Below are positions 17,039-26,461 of a DNA stretch of 64,000 bases, piece after piece (positions within the stretch are counted from its first letter, which is position 1; each line of letters opens with the position of its first letter). The stretch spans positions 62,001 through 126,000 of the forward strand of contig NZ_FOTS01000008.1 in NCBI RefSeq assembly GCF_900114615.1, written 5' to 3'. The DNA is from Pelosinus propionicus DSM 13327. Its GTDB lineage: Bacteria > Bacillota > Negativicutes > DSM-13327. Made by a program: the position numbers and the translations under genes. The notes below the pieces were generated by a model, which was not told where the DNA came from, ran no database searches, and worked only from the letters and a program-made list of their open reading frames with translations.

Positions 17039-18325
17039 ATGGGACAGACAAAAACAAGTTTTCGATGGAAATTAGCAGGACTTATGTTTTTCATTAGTTT
17101 TATTTCTTACATGGATCGAGTTAATTTATCAGTAGCCACTCCCACTATTATGCAAGAATTAGGCTTTAGCAAAATGGATATGGGATTTATACAAACGGCC
17201 TTTTTTGTTGGTTATGCTTTTATGCAGATACCGGGTGGAATCATGTCTGAATTTTGGGGACATCGGAGAGTTCTTGCACTAGCAGCTACTTGGTGGTCAG
17301 CCTTTACAGTATTAACAGGGGCATGCAGTAACTTTACCTCATTTGTTCTGGCGAGAAGTCTGTTTGGCATAGGTGAAGGTCCTATGGCACCTGCTTTTGG
17401 AAGATTTATTTATCGCTGGTTTAATAATAATGAAAAAGGGCGTGCTTCTTCATTCATGTTAAGCGGTGTATTTTTTGGGCCAGTTGTTGGTCCAACGCTT
17501 ACGATCGTATTAATGATGAATTTTGGCTGGCGTTCTGTATTTATCATTTTTGGTGGAGTGGGTTTGCTATTGGCAGCACTTTGGTATTATTTAGCTAAGG
17601 ACACTCCACAGGATAGTAAATTTACTAATGCAGCAGAGGCAGATTACATAGAAGAAGGCTTGGTGGCAGATAGTGATAAAAAAGAGCTGGCGCCTTGGCG
17701 CGCGTTTTTAGGATCTTCCCAGTTTTGGGCCATTGGTATTCAATATTTTATAACTGATTATATTATGTATGTATTTTTAGCTTGGTTGCCATTATACTTA
17801 ATAGAGGCTCAAAATTTTTCTTTGCAGAAAATGGGGATTGCTGCTTCTTTTCCTTGGGCGGCATTATGTATAGTAACGGCTACATGCGGCTATATCAGTG
17901 ATAAACTAGTCGCTTCTGGTGTATCAAGGCATAAAGCTCGAACTTTATTTGGAATTCTAGGATTAATTATCTGTTGTATAACTCTTTACCTGGGGGCAGT
18001 GGCAACTGTACCTTGGCTGAATGTATTATGGTTGACGATATCTTTAGGATCTCTAGGATTTACTTTTAATGCTTCATGGGCAGCTTGTCTTGATATTGGT
18101 GGTAAATTTGCAGGATCGATAACTGGCTGGATGAATTTCTGGGGGAATATGGGAGGTATCGCTGCTCCCGTTGCTACAGCATGGGTTGCAACGAATTATG
18201 GCTGGCAGGCAGCTATTCTCACGACTGCAGCTTCAGCTGTGATTGGTATTGTTGCATGGTTAGCTGTTAAGCCTGACACGCCTTTAGTACTAAAGGAAAA
18301 TAATAGTCTTGAAAAGATTGCATAG
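17039..18325 (+). CDS. MFS transporter, anion:cation symporter (ACS) family
   Basis: A 428-residue major-facilitator protein with twelve predicted helices. The N-terminus (FISFISYMDRVNLSVATPTIMQELGFSKMDMGFIQTAFFVGYAFMQIPGG when read in parts) is that of ACS-family carriers, which import hexonates, hexuronates and other small carboxylates. Only 12 bases separate it from the larA-like gene, so it probably imports a 2-hydroxy acid or sugar acid that LarA acts on. Ribosome site AAGGGGGA lies 8 bases before ATG. The promoter upstream matches consensus perfectly, which suggests strong or operator-controlled expression. Confidence 0.85.
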   Translation: MGQTKTSFRWKLAGLMFFISFISYMDRVNLSVATPTIMQELGFSKMDMGFIQTAFFVGYAFMQIPGGIMSEFWGHRRVLALAATWWSAFTVLTGACSNFTSFVLARSLFGIGEGPMAPAFGRFIYRWFNNNEKGRASSFMLSGVFFGPVVGPTLTIVLMMNFGWRSVFIIFGGVGLLLAALWYYLAKDTPQDSKFTNAAEADYIEEGLVADSDKKELAPWRAFLGSSQFWAIGIQYFITDYIMYVFLAWLPLYLIEAQNFSLQKMGIAASFPWAALCIVTATCGYISDKLVASGVSRHKARTLFGILGLIICCITLYLGAVATVPWLNVLWLTISLGSLGFTFNASWAACLDIGGKFAGSITGWMNFWGNMGGIAAPVATAWVATNYGWQAAILTTAASAVIGIVAWLAVKPDTPLVLKENNSLEKIA

Positions 18326-18337
18326 GAGAGATGCTAG

Positions 18338-19633
18338 ATGTTAAAAGATTTTTCATTTGGTTTTGGTGATAGTGAACTTAAAGTAGCTTTGCCGGAAGAA
18401 CGCGTGGTAAATGTTGTGGAAGGTAAACCAGCGAAAGCAGTTTTAGATGTAGAAGCTGCTGTTCGTGAGGTATTAAACAATCCAATTGGTACACCTCCTC
18501 TAAAAAATGTAATACAGCAAGGTGATAAAGTAATCATCATTGCTAGTGATATAACTCGCCAATGGGTGCGTCATGACTTATTTTTACCTACTTTGCTGAA
18601 TGAATTGAATGAAGCTGGTATACCCGATGATGATATTTCCCTTATTGTTGCACTTGGCGCTCATCGTCATCATACTCACGAGGAAAATGTACTGACTTTT
18701 GGTCAGGAAGTTGTGAAACGTATAACGATTCTGCAGAGTCATGCGCCAGAAACGGATGAATTTGTTTATGTGGGGCAAACTTCACGGGGAAAAGATGTTC
18801 ATTTGAATAAGCATGTAGTAAATGCTGATAAAGTTATTTTAACAGGTGGTATTGTTCATCATCTAATGGCTGGCTTTGGTGGTGGACGTAAGGCCATCAT
18901 GCCAGGAATTTCCTCTTATAACACGATTCAGGAAAATCATAGTTTATGCCTTCATGCAGTAGTTGGAAAGGGACTAAGTCCAGAATGTACTGTTGGCAAA
19001 TTAGAAAATAATCCTATGCATGCAGATATGCTGGAGATGGCAGAATTACTGAAACCAGCGTTCTTATTAAATGCCGTGTTTACACCAGAAGGTCAGTTTG
19101 CCTCTTTTGTTGCCGGTCACTGGCATGAAGCCTGGCTTCAAGGATGCAAAACGGCGAATGAGATATTTGGCGTTTCGATAAGCGGAAAAACTGATTTGGT
19201 CATTGCTTCTGCGGGAGGGTTCCCCAAAGATATCAATTTGTATCAAGGATCGAAAACCATTGGTAACTCATTCATGGCAGTGAAATCTACAGGTGTAGTG
19301 ATTTTAGTGCTGGAATGTCGTGATATCATGGAGCCGCCCGATTTTAGCGGTTGGTTTAATTATGATTCTCTGTATGAGCGAGAAGTGGCCCTGCGAAAAG
19401 GTTTTACCGTTCCTGGTTTCATTGCATTAAAACTGGGATATATCGCAAAAGAAGTTCCTCATATTGTTGTTTCATTGCCTCAAAATAAGGAGTTTTTTGA
19501 GAAGGCGGGAATGCTGACTGCTAGCAGCTTGGATGAGGCGATTACCATGGCTGAGAAAATAATAAATAAGACAGAATACACGATCACCGTGATGGCTCAT
19601 GGAGCCAACACAGTACCAATCGTAAGTGTTTGA
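18338..19633 (+). CDS. larA: Nickel-dependent lactate racemase family (LarA-like) protein
   Basis: A 431-residue LarA-family protein. Relative to Lactiplantibacillus LarA (His108, His174, Lys184, His200) the sequence has His109 in GAHRHHTHEE, His175 in GGIVHH, Lys185 in GGGRKAIMPG and His201 in ENHSLC, a constant offset of one, so the nickel-pincer cofactor site seems complete. The family racemises or epimerises 2-hydroxy acids. The cofactor genes larB, larC and larE are not in the window. Cotranscription with an ACS-type transporter suggests use of an imported hydroxy acid; lactate is not certain. Confidence 0.85.
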   Translation: MLKDFSFGFGDSELKVALPEERVVNVVEGKPAKAVLDVEAAVREVLNNPIGTPPLKNVIQQGDKVIIIASDITRQWVRHDLFLPTLLNELNEAGIPDDDISLIVALGAHRHHTHEENVLTFGQEVVKRITILQSHAPETDEFVYVGQTSRGKDVHLNKHVVNADKVILTGGIVHHLMAGFGGGRKAIMPGISSYNTIQENHSLCLHAVVGKGLSPECTVGKLENNPMHADMLEMAELLKPAFLLNAVFTPEGQFASFVAGHWHEAWLQGCKTANEIFGVSISGKTDLVIASAGGFPKDINLYQGSKTIGNSFMAVKSTGVVILVLECRDIMEPPDFSGWFNYDSLYEREVALRKGFTVPGFIALKLGYIAKEVPHIVVSLPQNKEFFEKAGMLTASSLDEAITMAEKIINKTEYTITVMAHGANTVPIVSV

Positions 19634-19646
19634 ACAAAAAAAATAA

Positions 19647-19718
19647 GTTAACCACAGAGGCACAGAGAACACGGAGAAAAATTTATTTCTTTGTGCTCTC
19701 TGTGCCTCTGTGGCTAAG
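19647..19718. repeat. Dispersed palindromic repeat, copy 1
   Basis: GTTAACCACAGAGGCACAGAG at 19647-19667 (one base beyond the core) faces its near-complement ending TGTGCCTCTGTGGCTAA at 19718, forming a long imperfect hairpin 14 bases after larA. Related copies lie at 30596-30680, 41672-41765 and, shortened, 51082-51122. It may also end larA transcription. Confidence 0.8.
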
Positions 19719-19863
19719 AAAAATGTTTTCTTTTTAAAAGTTAGTATAGCAGCAGGATTGTTGCTGCTAATGGGGAAGAGATATAGTAATGTTTGTTATT
19801 TCCTACATATTAGTCTGGACTACAGCAAAGCCAGATTCAATTGAAAATGAGGAGGTTTTTTGT

Positions 19864-21249
19864 ATGGAATATCGTATAGAGAAGGATTCAATGGGGGAAA
19901 TACGTGTACCAAAGGATAAGTTGTGGGGAGCACAAACGCAACGTAGTTTTGAAAATTTTCGTATCGGTATAGAAAAAATTCCTTATGAATTAGTTGGTGT
20001 ATTTGCTACTTTGAAGAAAGCAGCTGCTATCGTAAATCATAGACTGAATATATTAGATGAGGAGCGAACTCATGCTATTGTAGTAGCGTGCGATGAGGTG
20101 CTGGCAGGAAAATTAGATGGAAATTTCCCTTTGTCTGTGTGGCAGACAGGTAGTGGCACACAGTTTAACATGAATGTGAATGAAGTAATTGCTCATCGGG
20201 CAAATCAAGTGTTACAAGAAAAAGGGAAGACAGTAGTTGTTCATCCCAATGATCACGTAAATAAATCACAAAGTTCTAACGATATCTTTCCTACTGCTAT
20301 ACATGTTGCTGGTGTTAGTTTGGTAATTGATAAATTGCTGCCGGCAATTGCAGGATTGAAGCAATCCTTACAGCAAAAGTCAGAGGAATATAATCATATC
20401 ATTAAAATTGGCCGAACCCATCTGATGGATGCGACTCCTCTTACTTTTGGGCAAGAGATAAGCGGATGGGTACGAATGCTGGAAAGAAATGAAGAAATGT
20501 TAACTATTGGTATTAATTTTATGCGAGATTTGGCAATGGGAGGGACTGCTGTTGGTACGGGTATTAATTCTCCAGCCGGATTTGGCGAATTAGTTGCAAC
20601 AGAAATTACTAGGCTTACTGGAAAACAGTTTCAGACGGCACCAAATAAATTTCACGCGTTGACTAGTAAAGATGAAGTCGTGGCAGTTCATGGAATCATT
20701 AAAGCCTTAGCTGCTGATTTAATGAAAATTGCTAATGATGTTCGATGGCTGGCAAGTGGTCCACGTTGCGGCATTGGTGAGATTAAAATACCTGAGAATG
20801 AACCGGGCAGCTCTATTATGCCAGCAAAAGTAAACCCTACTCAATCAGAAGCCTTGACCATGGTTGTTGCGCAAGTATTTGGCAATGATACAACGATTTC
20901 GTTTGCTGCTAGTCAAGGAAATTTTCAGCTGAACGTATTTATGCCTGTACTTGTGTATAATTTACTGCAATCCATTAACTTATTAGCTGATGGCATACAT
21001 TCCTTTAACGAAAATTGTGCGATTGGAATACAGCCGAAGGAGGACGTGATTGATTTTTACTTACATCAGTCATTAATTCTCATTACGGGACTAGTACCTC
21101 TAATTGGCTATGATAAAGCAGCCCAAATTGCAAAGCGAGCTGCCAAAGAAGGTATTACATTAAAAGAAGCTGCTTTGGCTACTGGAGAGGTCAGCGCAGA
21201 ACAATATGACATATATATGAATCCAGCTATTTTAGTCAAACCAAGGTAG
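19864..21249 (+). CDS. fumC: Class II fumarate hydratase
   Basis: A 461-residue class II fumarase that interconverts fumarate and malate without an iron-sulfur cluster. The N-terminus YRIEKDSMGEIRVPKDKLWGAQTQ is split characteristic of FumC, TGSGTQFNMNVNEV is the substrate site, KFHALTSKDE follows, and the signature loop reads GSSIMPAKVNPT with Ala for the usual Gly. Length matches E. coli FumC (467). An in-frame start 25 codons upstream exists, but GAGGAGG at about 19850-19856 points to ATG 19864. In this host it would feed fumarate reduction to succinate. Confidence 0.9.
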   Translation: MEYRIEKDSMGEIRVPKDKLWGAQTQRSFENFRIGIEKIPYELVGVFATLKKAAAIVNHRLNILDEERTHAIVVACDEVLAGKLDGNFPLSVWQTGSGTQFNMNVNEVIAHRANQVLQEKGKTVVVHPNDHVNKSQSSNDIFPTAIHVAGVSLVIDKLLPAIAGLKQSLQQKSEEYNHIIKIGRTHLMDATPLTFGQEISGWVRMLERNEEMLTIGINFMRDLAMGGTAVGTGINSPAGFGELVATEITRLTGKQFQTAPNKFHALTSKDEVVAVHGIIKALAADLMKIANDVRWLASGPRCGIGEIKIPENEPGSSIMPAKVNPTQSEALTMVVAQVFGNDTTISFAASQGNFQLNVFMPVLVYNLLQSINLLADGIHSFNENCAIGIQPKEDVIDFYLHQSLILITGLVPLIGYDKAAQIAKRAAKEGITLKEAALATGEVSAEQYDIYMNPAILVKPR

Positions 21250-21277
21250 AAAAATGCAAAAAAGAATAGAATAAGAG

Positions 21278-21307
21278 TTGACATGACAAACTAGATTAGT
21301 CTATACT
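21278..21307 (+). promoter_or_regulatory. Predicted sigma-A promoter of the lysA leader
   Basis: TTGACA (21278-21283) and TATACT (21302-21307) are 18 bases apart, about 30 bases before the lysine aptamer. Confidence 0.8.
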
Positions 21308-21335
21308 TATGAAAATGACAAAAGAAATAGGGATA

Positions 21336-21498
21336 AGATAGAGGCGCGGTATATTAAGAATATGTATCTAGAGTTGCCAGCGATGAAAGATACAAAAAGG
21401 AATATCCGCCGAAGTAGAAGGGTTTGGCAAGACCCATTTATTGGTTTTGTATTGAATAAGTGCAAGACTGTCATCCAAGTTTGGATGGAGTGCTATCT
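21336..21498 (+). ncRNA. Lysine riboswitch (L box)
   Basis: The P1 strands AGATAG (21336-21341) and CTATCT (21493-21498) enclose the lysine aptamer core: AGAGGCGCGG, the loop-E-like AGAG turn, GATGAAAG, AAAAAGGAATATCCGCCGAAG and later GACTGTCATCC and GGATGGAGTGCTATCT. The order and conserved junction bases match the L box, and lysA follows. Confidence 0.93.
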
Positions 21499-21532
21499 GC
21501 ATTGCTGGTTGTGAGATCATTTGAATTCTTAT

Positions 21533-21577
21533 GGCGGTTTGCGGAATAGTTTTCCGCAGATCGCTTTTGTTTTTTAG
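21533..21577 (+). terminator. Terminator of the lysine riboswitch
   Basis: GGCGGTTTGCGGAA pairs imperfectly with TTCCGCAGATCGC around a 4-5 nt loop and is followed by TTTTGTTTTTT. It lies 35 bases after the aptamer. Confidence 0.85.
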
Positions 21578-21613
21578 AATCTATAATCAATATTTCAGGA
21601 GGTACACATTACT

Positions 21614-22897
21614 ATGGCAGAAAAAATATTACCATTCACTAAAACTGAGCTTGAGGAAATTATTACGCATTATCCCACTCCTTTTCATATTTATGATGAA
21701 CAGGCGATTCGCAATAATGTACGTAAATTACTGACGGCTTTTTCCTGGGCACCAGGATTTAAAGAGTATTTTGCTGTAAAAGCTACTCCTAATCCGCATA
21801 TTTTAAAAATACTGCAGGAAGAAGGCGTTGGTGCTGATTGTAGTTCTTTACCCGAACTCATTTTATCCAAGCAATCTGGAATTACGGGTGAAAATATTAT
21901 TTTTTCGTCTAATGATACACCTGCCGCCGAGTATCAGGCAGCTAAGGACTTAGGTGCGATTATTAATCTTGACGATATTAGCCATATTGAATATTTGGAA
22001 AAACATGTAGGTTTACCTGAATTGATTTCTTTCCGCTATAATCCAGGTCCCTTGCTGGAAGGCGGCAACGATATTATTGGTTATCCTGAAGAAGCAAAAT
22101 ATGGATTAACTAGAAAACAAATATTTGAGGCATACAAAATGATTCAAAGTAAAGGGGTAAAACGCTTTGCTTTGCATACCATGGTAATTTCCAATGAATT
22201 AAATCCTGATAGTTTTGTGGCTACAGCAGCGATGATGTTCGATTTAGTCGTTGAAGTATATCAAAAATTAGGGATTCGCATTGAAATGATTGATTTGGGT
22301 GGCGGAATTGGTATTCCGTATCGTCCCGAGCAGCAAGCAGTAGATTTAGATGCTGTCAGCCAAGGTGTACGTAAAGTCTACGAAGATAAAATTGTGGCTA
22401 ATGGACTGCATCCTTTAAAAATTACTATGGAATGCGGTAGAATGATTACAGGTCCTTATGGATATTTGGTTTCTACTGTGCTTCATAAAAAAGAGATCTA
22501 CAAGAATTATGTAGGGCTTGATGCATGTATGGCAAATTTAATGCGCCCTGCTCTGTATGGCTCCTACCATCATATTACGGTTGCAGGAAAAGAAAACTTG
22601 TCCCTTGATCATGTGTATGATGTAACGGGTTCTTTGTGTGAGAATAATGATAAATTTGCCATAGACCGCAACTTGCCGCGTACTGACATTGGTGATATTG
22701 TTGTATTGCATGATGCAGGTGCTCATGGGCATGCAATGGGTTTTAATTATAATGGCAAGCTGCGTTCAGCTGAATTGTTGTTGACAGCTGAAGGAGCTGT
22801 GAAAATGATTCGTCGTGCAGAAACAATTGAAGATTACTTTACAACATTGGATTTTGAAAAATGTGAAATGAATTTGGCTGCGGCAACTAAAAAATAA
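21614..22897 (+). CDS. lysA: Diaminopimelate decarboxylase-family enzyme
   Basis: A 427-residue fold-type III PLP enzyme. Lys56 in EYFAVKATPNP binds the cofactor; HTMVIS, DLGGGIGIPYRP and ECGRMITGPYGYLV are the phosphate- and substrate-binding strands, and GSLCENNDKF supplies the active-site Cys from the partner subunit. It converts meso-diaminopimelate to lysine. The lysine riboswitch upstream strongly supports this substrate over other family members such as carboxynorspermidine decarboxylase. Start ATG follows AGGAGGT by 11 bases, slightly long. Confidence 0.9.
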   Translation: MAEKILPFTKTELEEIITHYPTPFHIYDEQAIRNNVRKLLTAFSWAPGFKEYFAVKATPNPHILKILQEEGVGADCSSLPELILSKQSGITGENIIFSSNDTPAAEYQAAKDLGAIINLDDISHIEYLEKHVGLPELISFRYNPGPLLEGGNDIIGYPEEAKYGLTRKQIFEAYKMIQSKGVKRFALHTMVISNELNPDSFVATAAMMFDLVVEVYQKLGIRIEMIDLGGGIGIPYRPEQQAVDLDAVSQGVRKVYEDKIVANGLHPLKITMECGRMITGPYGYLVSTVLHKKEIYKNYVGLDACMANLMRPALYGSYHHITVAGKENLSLDHVYDVTGSLCENNDKFAIDRNLPRTDIGDIVVLHDAGAHGHAMGFNYNGKLRSAELLLTAEGAVKMIRRAETIEDYFTTLDFEKCEMNLAAATKK

Positions 22898-22906
22898 AGA
22901 ATGATG

Positions 22907-22946
22907 TAAAGAGCAGACAGGTATACCTGTCTGCTCTTTAGTTTTT
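22907..22946 (+). terminator. Terminator after lysA
   Basis: Bases 22907-22940 are a perfect 34-bp palindrome (TAAAGAGCAGACAGGTA and its complement with no extra loop), followed by GTTTTTAG. Confidence 0.85.
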
Positions 22947-23172
22947 AGTTAAAAATATTAGGGAATGAAACGTAAAGGGTACATAGAGGTACAAATGAAC
23001 AGAGACGTGGGTTTAAAGTCGAGCGGTATTTCAGTTAATTTCTAAAAAGTATGTAGAGAGAATATAGTTAGTAAGCAGGAGATTTTGAAACAATAAGGAA
23101 ATAAATAGTAAAAAAGAAGTCTGAATGTTAAGATATTTATAATAAAGATTGAATAGCATCTGGAGGGGGATT

Positions 23173-24261
23173 ATGATTGATAATTGCCTGCTAAAAGAGA
23201 GAATCTTAGTGATTAACCCAGGAGCAACTTCTACAAAATTTGCTGTGTATGATGGGGAAACTCTGATTATCAAAAGAACTGTAGAACATTTGTCAGCCGA
23301 AATCAATGCGTTTGTGAAATTATTAGATCAATATGAGTATCGCTTACGAATTATTTTGAAGCAATTAGCTGCAGAAGAGATAGAACTTTCTACATTAACT
23401 GCGATTGCAGCGCGTGGAGGGATATTGAAGCCTCTCAAAGGGGGAACCTATGAAATTACCCAAGAGATGGTGGATGATTTAAGAGAAGCGAAAAGGGGTG
23501 AACATGCATCGAATTTAGGTGCTGTGATGGCTTTTGGATTAGCCAGCCTTTTAAAAATTCCATCTTATATCGTAGATCCTGTTTCTGTAGATGAAATGGA
23601 ACCTGTGGCAAGAATATCTGGTTTACCTGATTTACCAAGAATAAGCCTATCTCATGCCTTAAATACGAAGGCTGTCGCTCGTAAAGTAGCAAAGCAGCTT
23701 GGAAAGAAGTATGAAGAGATGAATCTGATTGTGGCGCATCTGGGAACAGGAATTTCTGTAACTCCTCACAGGCTGGGGAGAATGATTGATGTCAATAATC
23801 CAAAAGAGGAAGGACCTCTTTCTCCCGATCGTTGTGGAGGGCTGCCAGTAGGACAATTTTTAAAGCTTGCTGCTTCTGGTATCTATACCTTTGATGAACT
23901 AAAAGAGATACTCAACTATAAAGGTGGGATGTATGCTTATCTTGGCACTGCCGACATTCGAGAAGATTTTTCTATGGCAAGTAGTGGCAATCAACAGGCT
24001 AACTTAATACTGGAGGCTCTTTCCTATCAAGTAGCAAAAGAAATTGGGGGGATGGCTACGGTATTATCAGGTCAAGTAGAGTGTATTATTCTAACGGGGG
24101 GAATTGCCCATTCAGAACCTATTGTTAATGCTATTATTAGTCGAGTGCAGTTTATTGCTCCTGTAATTGTAATTCCAGGGGAAGAAGAATTAGAAGCATT
24201 GGCATTTGGAACGTTGAGAGTGCTGCAAGGCGAGGAACAAGCACAGATGTATTCCATGTAA
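23173..24261 (+). CDS. buk: Butyrate kinase
   Basis: A 362-residue acetokinase-family enzyme that makes butyrate and ATP from butyryl-phosphate. ILVINPGATSTKFAVYDGE is the N-terminal phosphate loop, RGGILKPLKGGTYEI and HLGTGISVTPHRLGRMIDVNN are characteristic of Buk rather than AckA, and ILTGGIAHSEPI closes the site. GGAGGGGG at 23162-23169 sets the start at ATG 23173. The ptb gene begins 44 bases downstream; this buk-ptb order is the reverse of the usual clostridial ptb-buk. Confidence 0.9.
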   Translation: MIDNCLLKERILVINPGATSTKFAVYDGETLIIKRTVEHLSAEINAFVKLLDQYEYRLRIILKQLAAEEIELSTLTAIAARGGILKPLKGGTYEITQEMVDDLREAKRGEHASNLGAVMAFGLASLLKIPSYIVDPVSVDEMEPVARISGLPDLPRISLSHALNTKAVARKVAKQLGKKYEEMNLIVAHLGTGISVTPHRLGRMIDVNNPKEEGPLSPDRCGGLPVGQFLKLAASGIYTFDELKEILNYKGGMYAYLGTADIREDFSMASSGNQQANLILEALSYQVAKEIGGMATVLSGQVECIILTGGIAHSEPIVNAIISRVQFIAPVIVIPGEEELEALAFGTLRVLQGEEQAQMYSM

Positions 24262-24305
24262 AAGAATATATCGTTTTGATAGTGATATTTTTAGGAGGTA
24301 GTTTT

Positions 24306-25196
24306 TTGTATTCTAATTATTATGAAATGATAGCGGAGCTAAAAGCTCATCCTTTAGTACGAATTAGTGTTGCTGTAGCCCAGGATAAAGGTGTCTTAGA
24401 GGCAGTCAAACTAGCCCAAGAGGCGGGAATTGCTGAGGCTGTTTTAGTGGGAGATGCTGCTCTCATTGCACCTTTAATGGAAGAGGTAGGCTTATCTGCC
24501 GATACACCGATTCTGCATGAAGCAGATAGCAGCAAGGCAGCAATGCAAGCTGTTTCCTTAGTAAAGAAAGGCGAAGCACAAGTATTGATGAAGGGATTAG
24601 TAAATAGTAGTGAATTCTTACGAGCAGTATTGCATAAAGGGGAAGGACTGCGCACTGGGAGGTTATTAAGTCATTTAGGAGCTTTTGAGGTTCCCGGTCA
24701 GAAAAAGCTCTTATTTATTACTGATGGAGGTATGAATATTGCTCCTACGTTGTATGAAAAAAAACAAATCCTGATAAATGCAATATTGGCACTTCATGGT
24801 ATGGGAATCATTGAGCCTAATGTAGCATTACTGACTGCTAATGAAGTAGTCAATGAAAAAATGCCTGCCACTTTAGATGCTAAAATTCTAGTAGAGATGA
24901 GAAACAATGGTGATTTACCTGCCAGTCTGATAGAAGGACCCATTGCTCTTGATGTGGCAATAAGCCAAAATGCAGCACAGCACAAAGGGATTGACAGCAA
25001 AATAGCAGGTAATGTTGATTTAATTATGGTGCCAAATATTGAAACAGGCAATGCTCTAGGAAAGTCTTTGATTTACTTTGCTAAAAGTAAAATGGCGGGT
25101 ATTGTCTTAGGGGCAACACATCCCATTGTCATGACATCACGATCTGAGACACCAGAAGGGAAGATGAACTCGATTGCTTTGGCTTGTATGGTCTAG
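24306..25196 (+). CDS. ptb: Phosphate butyryltransferase
   Basis: A 296-residue phosphotransacylase converting butyryl-CoA and phosphate to butyryl-phosphate. The sequence VAVAQDKGVLEAVKLAQEAGIAEAVLVGD, MKGLVNSSEFLRAVLHKGEGLRTGR and SHLGAFEVP are diagnostic for Ptb. I place the start at TTG 24306 since AGGAGGT at 24293-24299 is 6 bases upstream; an earlier in-frame TTG (24276) lacks a ribosome site. With buk it gives substrate-level ATP from butyryl-CoA made by the acyl-CoA dehydrogenase/4-hydroxybutyrate branch at 32-41 kb. Branched-chain acyl-CoAs are possible alternative substrates. Confidence 0.88.
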   Translation: MYSNYYEMIAELKAHPLVRISVAVAQDKGVLEAVKLAQEAGIAEAVLVGDAALIAPLMEEVGLSADTPILHEADSSKAAMQAVSLVKKGEAQVLMKGLVNSSEFLRAVLHKGEGLRTGRLLSHLGAFEVPGQKKLLFITDGGMNIAPTLYEKKQILINAILALHGMGIIEPNVALLTANEVVNEKMPATLDAKILVEMRNNGDLPASLIEGPIALDVAISQNAAQHKGIDSKIAGNVDLIMVPNIETGNALGKSLIYFAKSKMAGIVLGATHPIVMTSRSETPEGKMNSIALACMV

Positions 25197-25211
25197 CAAG
25201 AATATAAAAAA

Positions 25212-25270
25212 ACGATAAATAATAGAGGGAATCCTTAATGGAGATAAGGATTCCCTCTATTATTTATCGT
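25212..25270 (-). terminator. Terminator with 26-bp perfect arms after the HD-GYP gene
   Basis: Arms 25212-25237 and 25245-25270 are exact complements around 7 bases. On the minus strand the stem begins at the stop codon of the HD-GYP gene and is followed by seven T residues; on the plus strand it lies just after ptb without a T-run. Confidence 0.9.
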
Positions 25271-26337
25271 TAGATATGGGAGGTACTCACAATGGAAAGA
25301 TGAGGATTTTCTGCTAGGTTAATTTCTATAGGAGGAGAATAGGAGGTGCCATCGGGGTGAGTCATCATTCGAATTCGCGGCTGTCGAGGAGTATTTTCAC
25401 ATAATGAGACTACAATAGCCTTTTCCCCTGTATTTAGCGAAACTTCCATTCCTGGAAAATATAAGGCCATTCTGGATAAGAATATGTTGCCGAAATGTTC
25501 GTCAAAAGCAGTTCCTAAACCAGAATGAATAATAGTATATGCCTCTTCTAATTTCATCGCTTTTCGGTATGGCCGGCACCCTGTAATCGCCTCATATACA
25601 TCGGTAATTGCCAACAAGCGAGCATAATTTAGTATTTCTTCGCCCTGAAGCCCTCGAGGATATCCTGTACCATCTACTTTCTCATGATGCTGCCATGCCA
25701 TATGAGCGACAAGGCTTGACAGCTCCCAGCGCTTTTTCACCAATAAATTAAATCCGGACTGAGGGTGCTGTTTAATGATTCCAAATTCTTTTTCTGTCAA
25801 TCGGTCTGGTTTATTAATAATTCTTTTGTCTACTTTCATTTTACCAACATCATGGAGCAGAGCTCCACAGGTGATTTCTTTAATTTGAGGAATAGTAAAA
25901 TCACAAGAACGAGCTAACAAAGCTGTATAAACAGCACAATTCAAGGAGTGATCTAGGGTGTAGTCATCATGAGTTGCAATCCCAGTAAGCTGGATGCTTA
26001 TGGAGGGTTGAATAATTAATTCTTCAACAATAGCAGAGGCAATATTGCTAATGGAATCGATAGAAAATGTTTCTTTATTATGAATTTTTTCCATGGTAGA
26101 GCTTAGTATAGATAATGCTCTTTGTTGAGTTTCTATGGAAAGGTATTCTGGAATTGCAATATCTGCATAGCTTTCGTCGTGAATAAAGAGAGTTTTTACT
26201 TTCAACCTTCGTAATTTGTGAAGGTACACTTCCGTCAGCCTAACTCCTGATGCCAGCAAGATGTGTCCTTTTCTGCTGTAAAGATTTCGTGCTAATATCA
26301 TACCTGGGTGTACTTCTGTTAACCTAATCTGTCGCAA
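25270..26337 (-). CDS. HD-GYP domain c-di-GMP phosphodiesterase
   Basis: A 355-residue protein with an N-terminal PGMILARNLYSRKGHILLASGVRLTE module and a complete HD-GYP domain: HD at 162-163 (LLHDVGK), His191, HH at 217-218 and DGTGYP at 222-227. All metal ligands and the GYP motif are canonical, so an active phosphodiesterase is likely. There is no sensor or receiver domain, suggesting control at expression level, and indeed a c-di-GMP-I riboswitch with terminator lies in its leader. The start is TTG 26337 with AGGAG 8 bases upstream. Confidence 0.88.
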   Translation of the reverse strand: MRQIRLTEVHPGMILARNLYSRKGHILLASGVRLTEVYLHKLRRLKVKTLFIHDESYADIAIPEYLSIETQQRALSILSSTMEKIHNKETFSIDSISNIASAIVEELIIQPSISIQLTGIATHDDYTLDHSLNCAVYTALLARSCDFTIPQIKEITCGALLHDVGKMKVDKRIINKPDRLTEKEFGIIKQHPQSGFNLLVKKRWELSSLVAHMAWQHHEKVDGTGYPRGLQGEEILNYARLLAITDVYEAITGCRPYRKAMKLEEAYTIIHSGLGTAFDEHFGNIFLSRMALYFPGMEVSLNTGEKAIVVSLCENTPRQPRIRMMTHPDGTSYSPPIEINLAENPHLSIVSTSHI

Positions 26338-26409
26338 AATGAAAGCTCCTTTATTTTCAAAAAAATCAGCATACGTAATTGTTTACCTAGTATAACGATA
26401 GAGAATCAC

Positions 26410-26443
26410 AAAAAAACTTAACTGCAGATATGAGGCAGTTAAG
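26410..26443 (-). terminator. Terminator of the c-di-GMP riboswitch
   Basis: CTTAACTGC (26417-26425) and GCAGTTAAG (26435-26443) pair; on the minus strand the stem is followed by a run of seven or more T residues. It lies between the aptamer and the HD-GYP start. Confidence 0.88.
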
Positions 26444-26461
26444 CTTTTCATCATATGCAGC

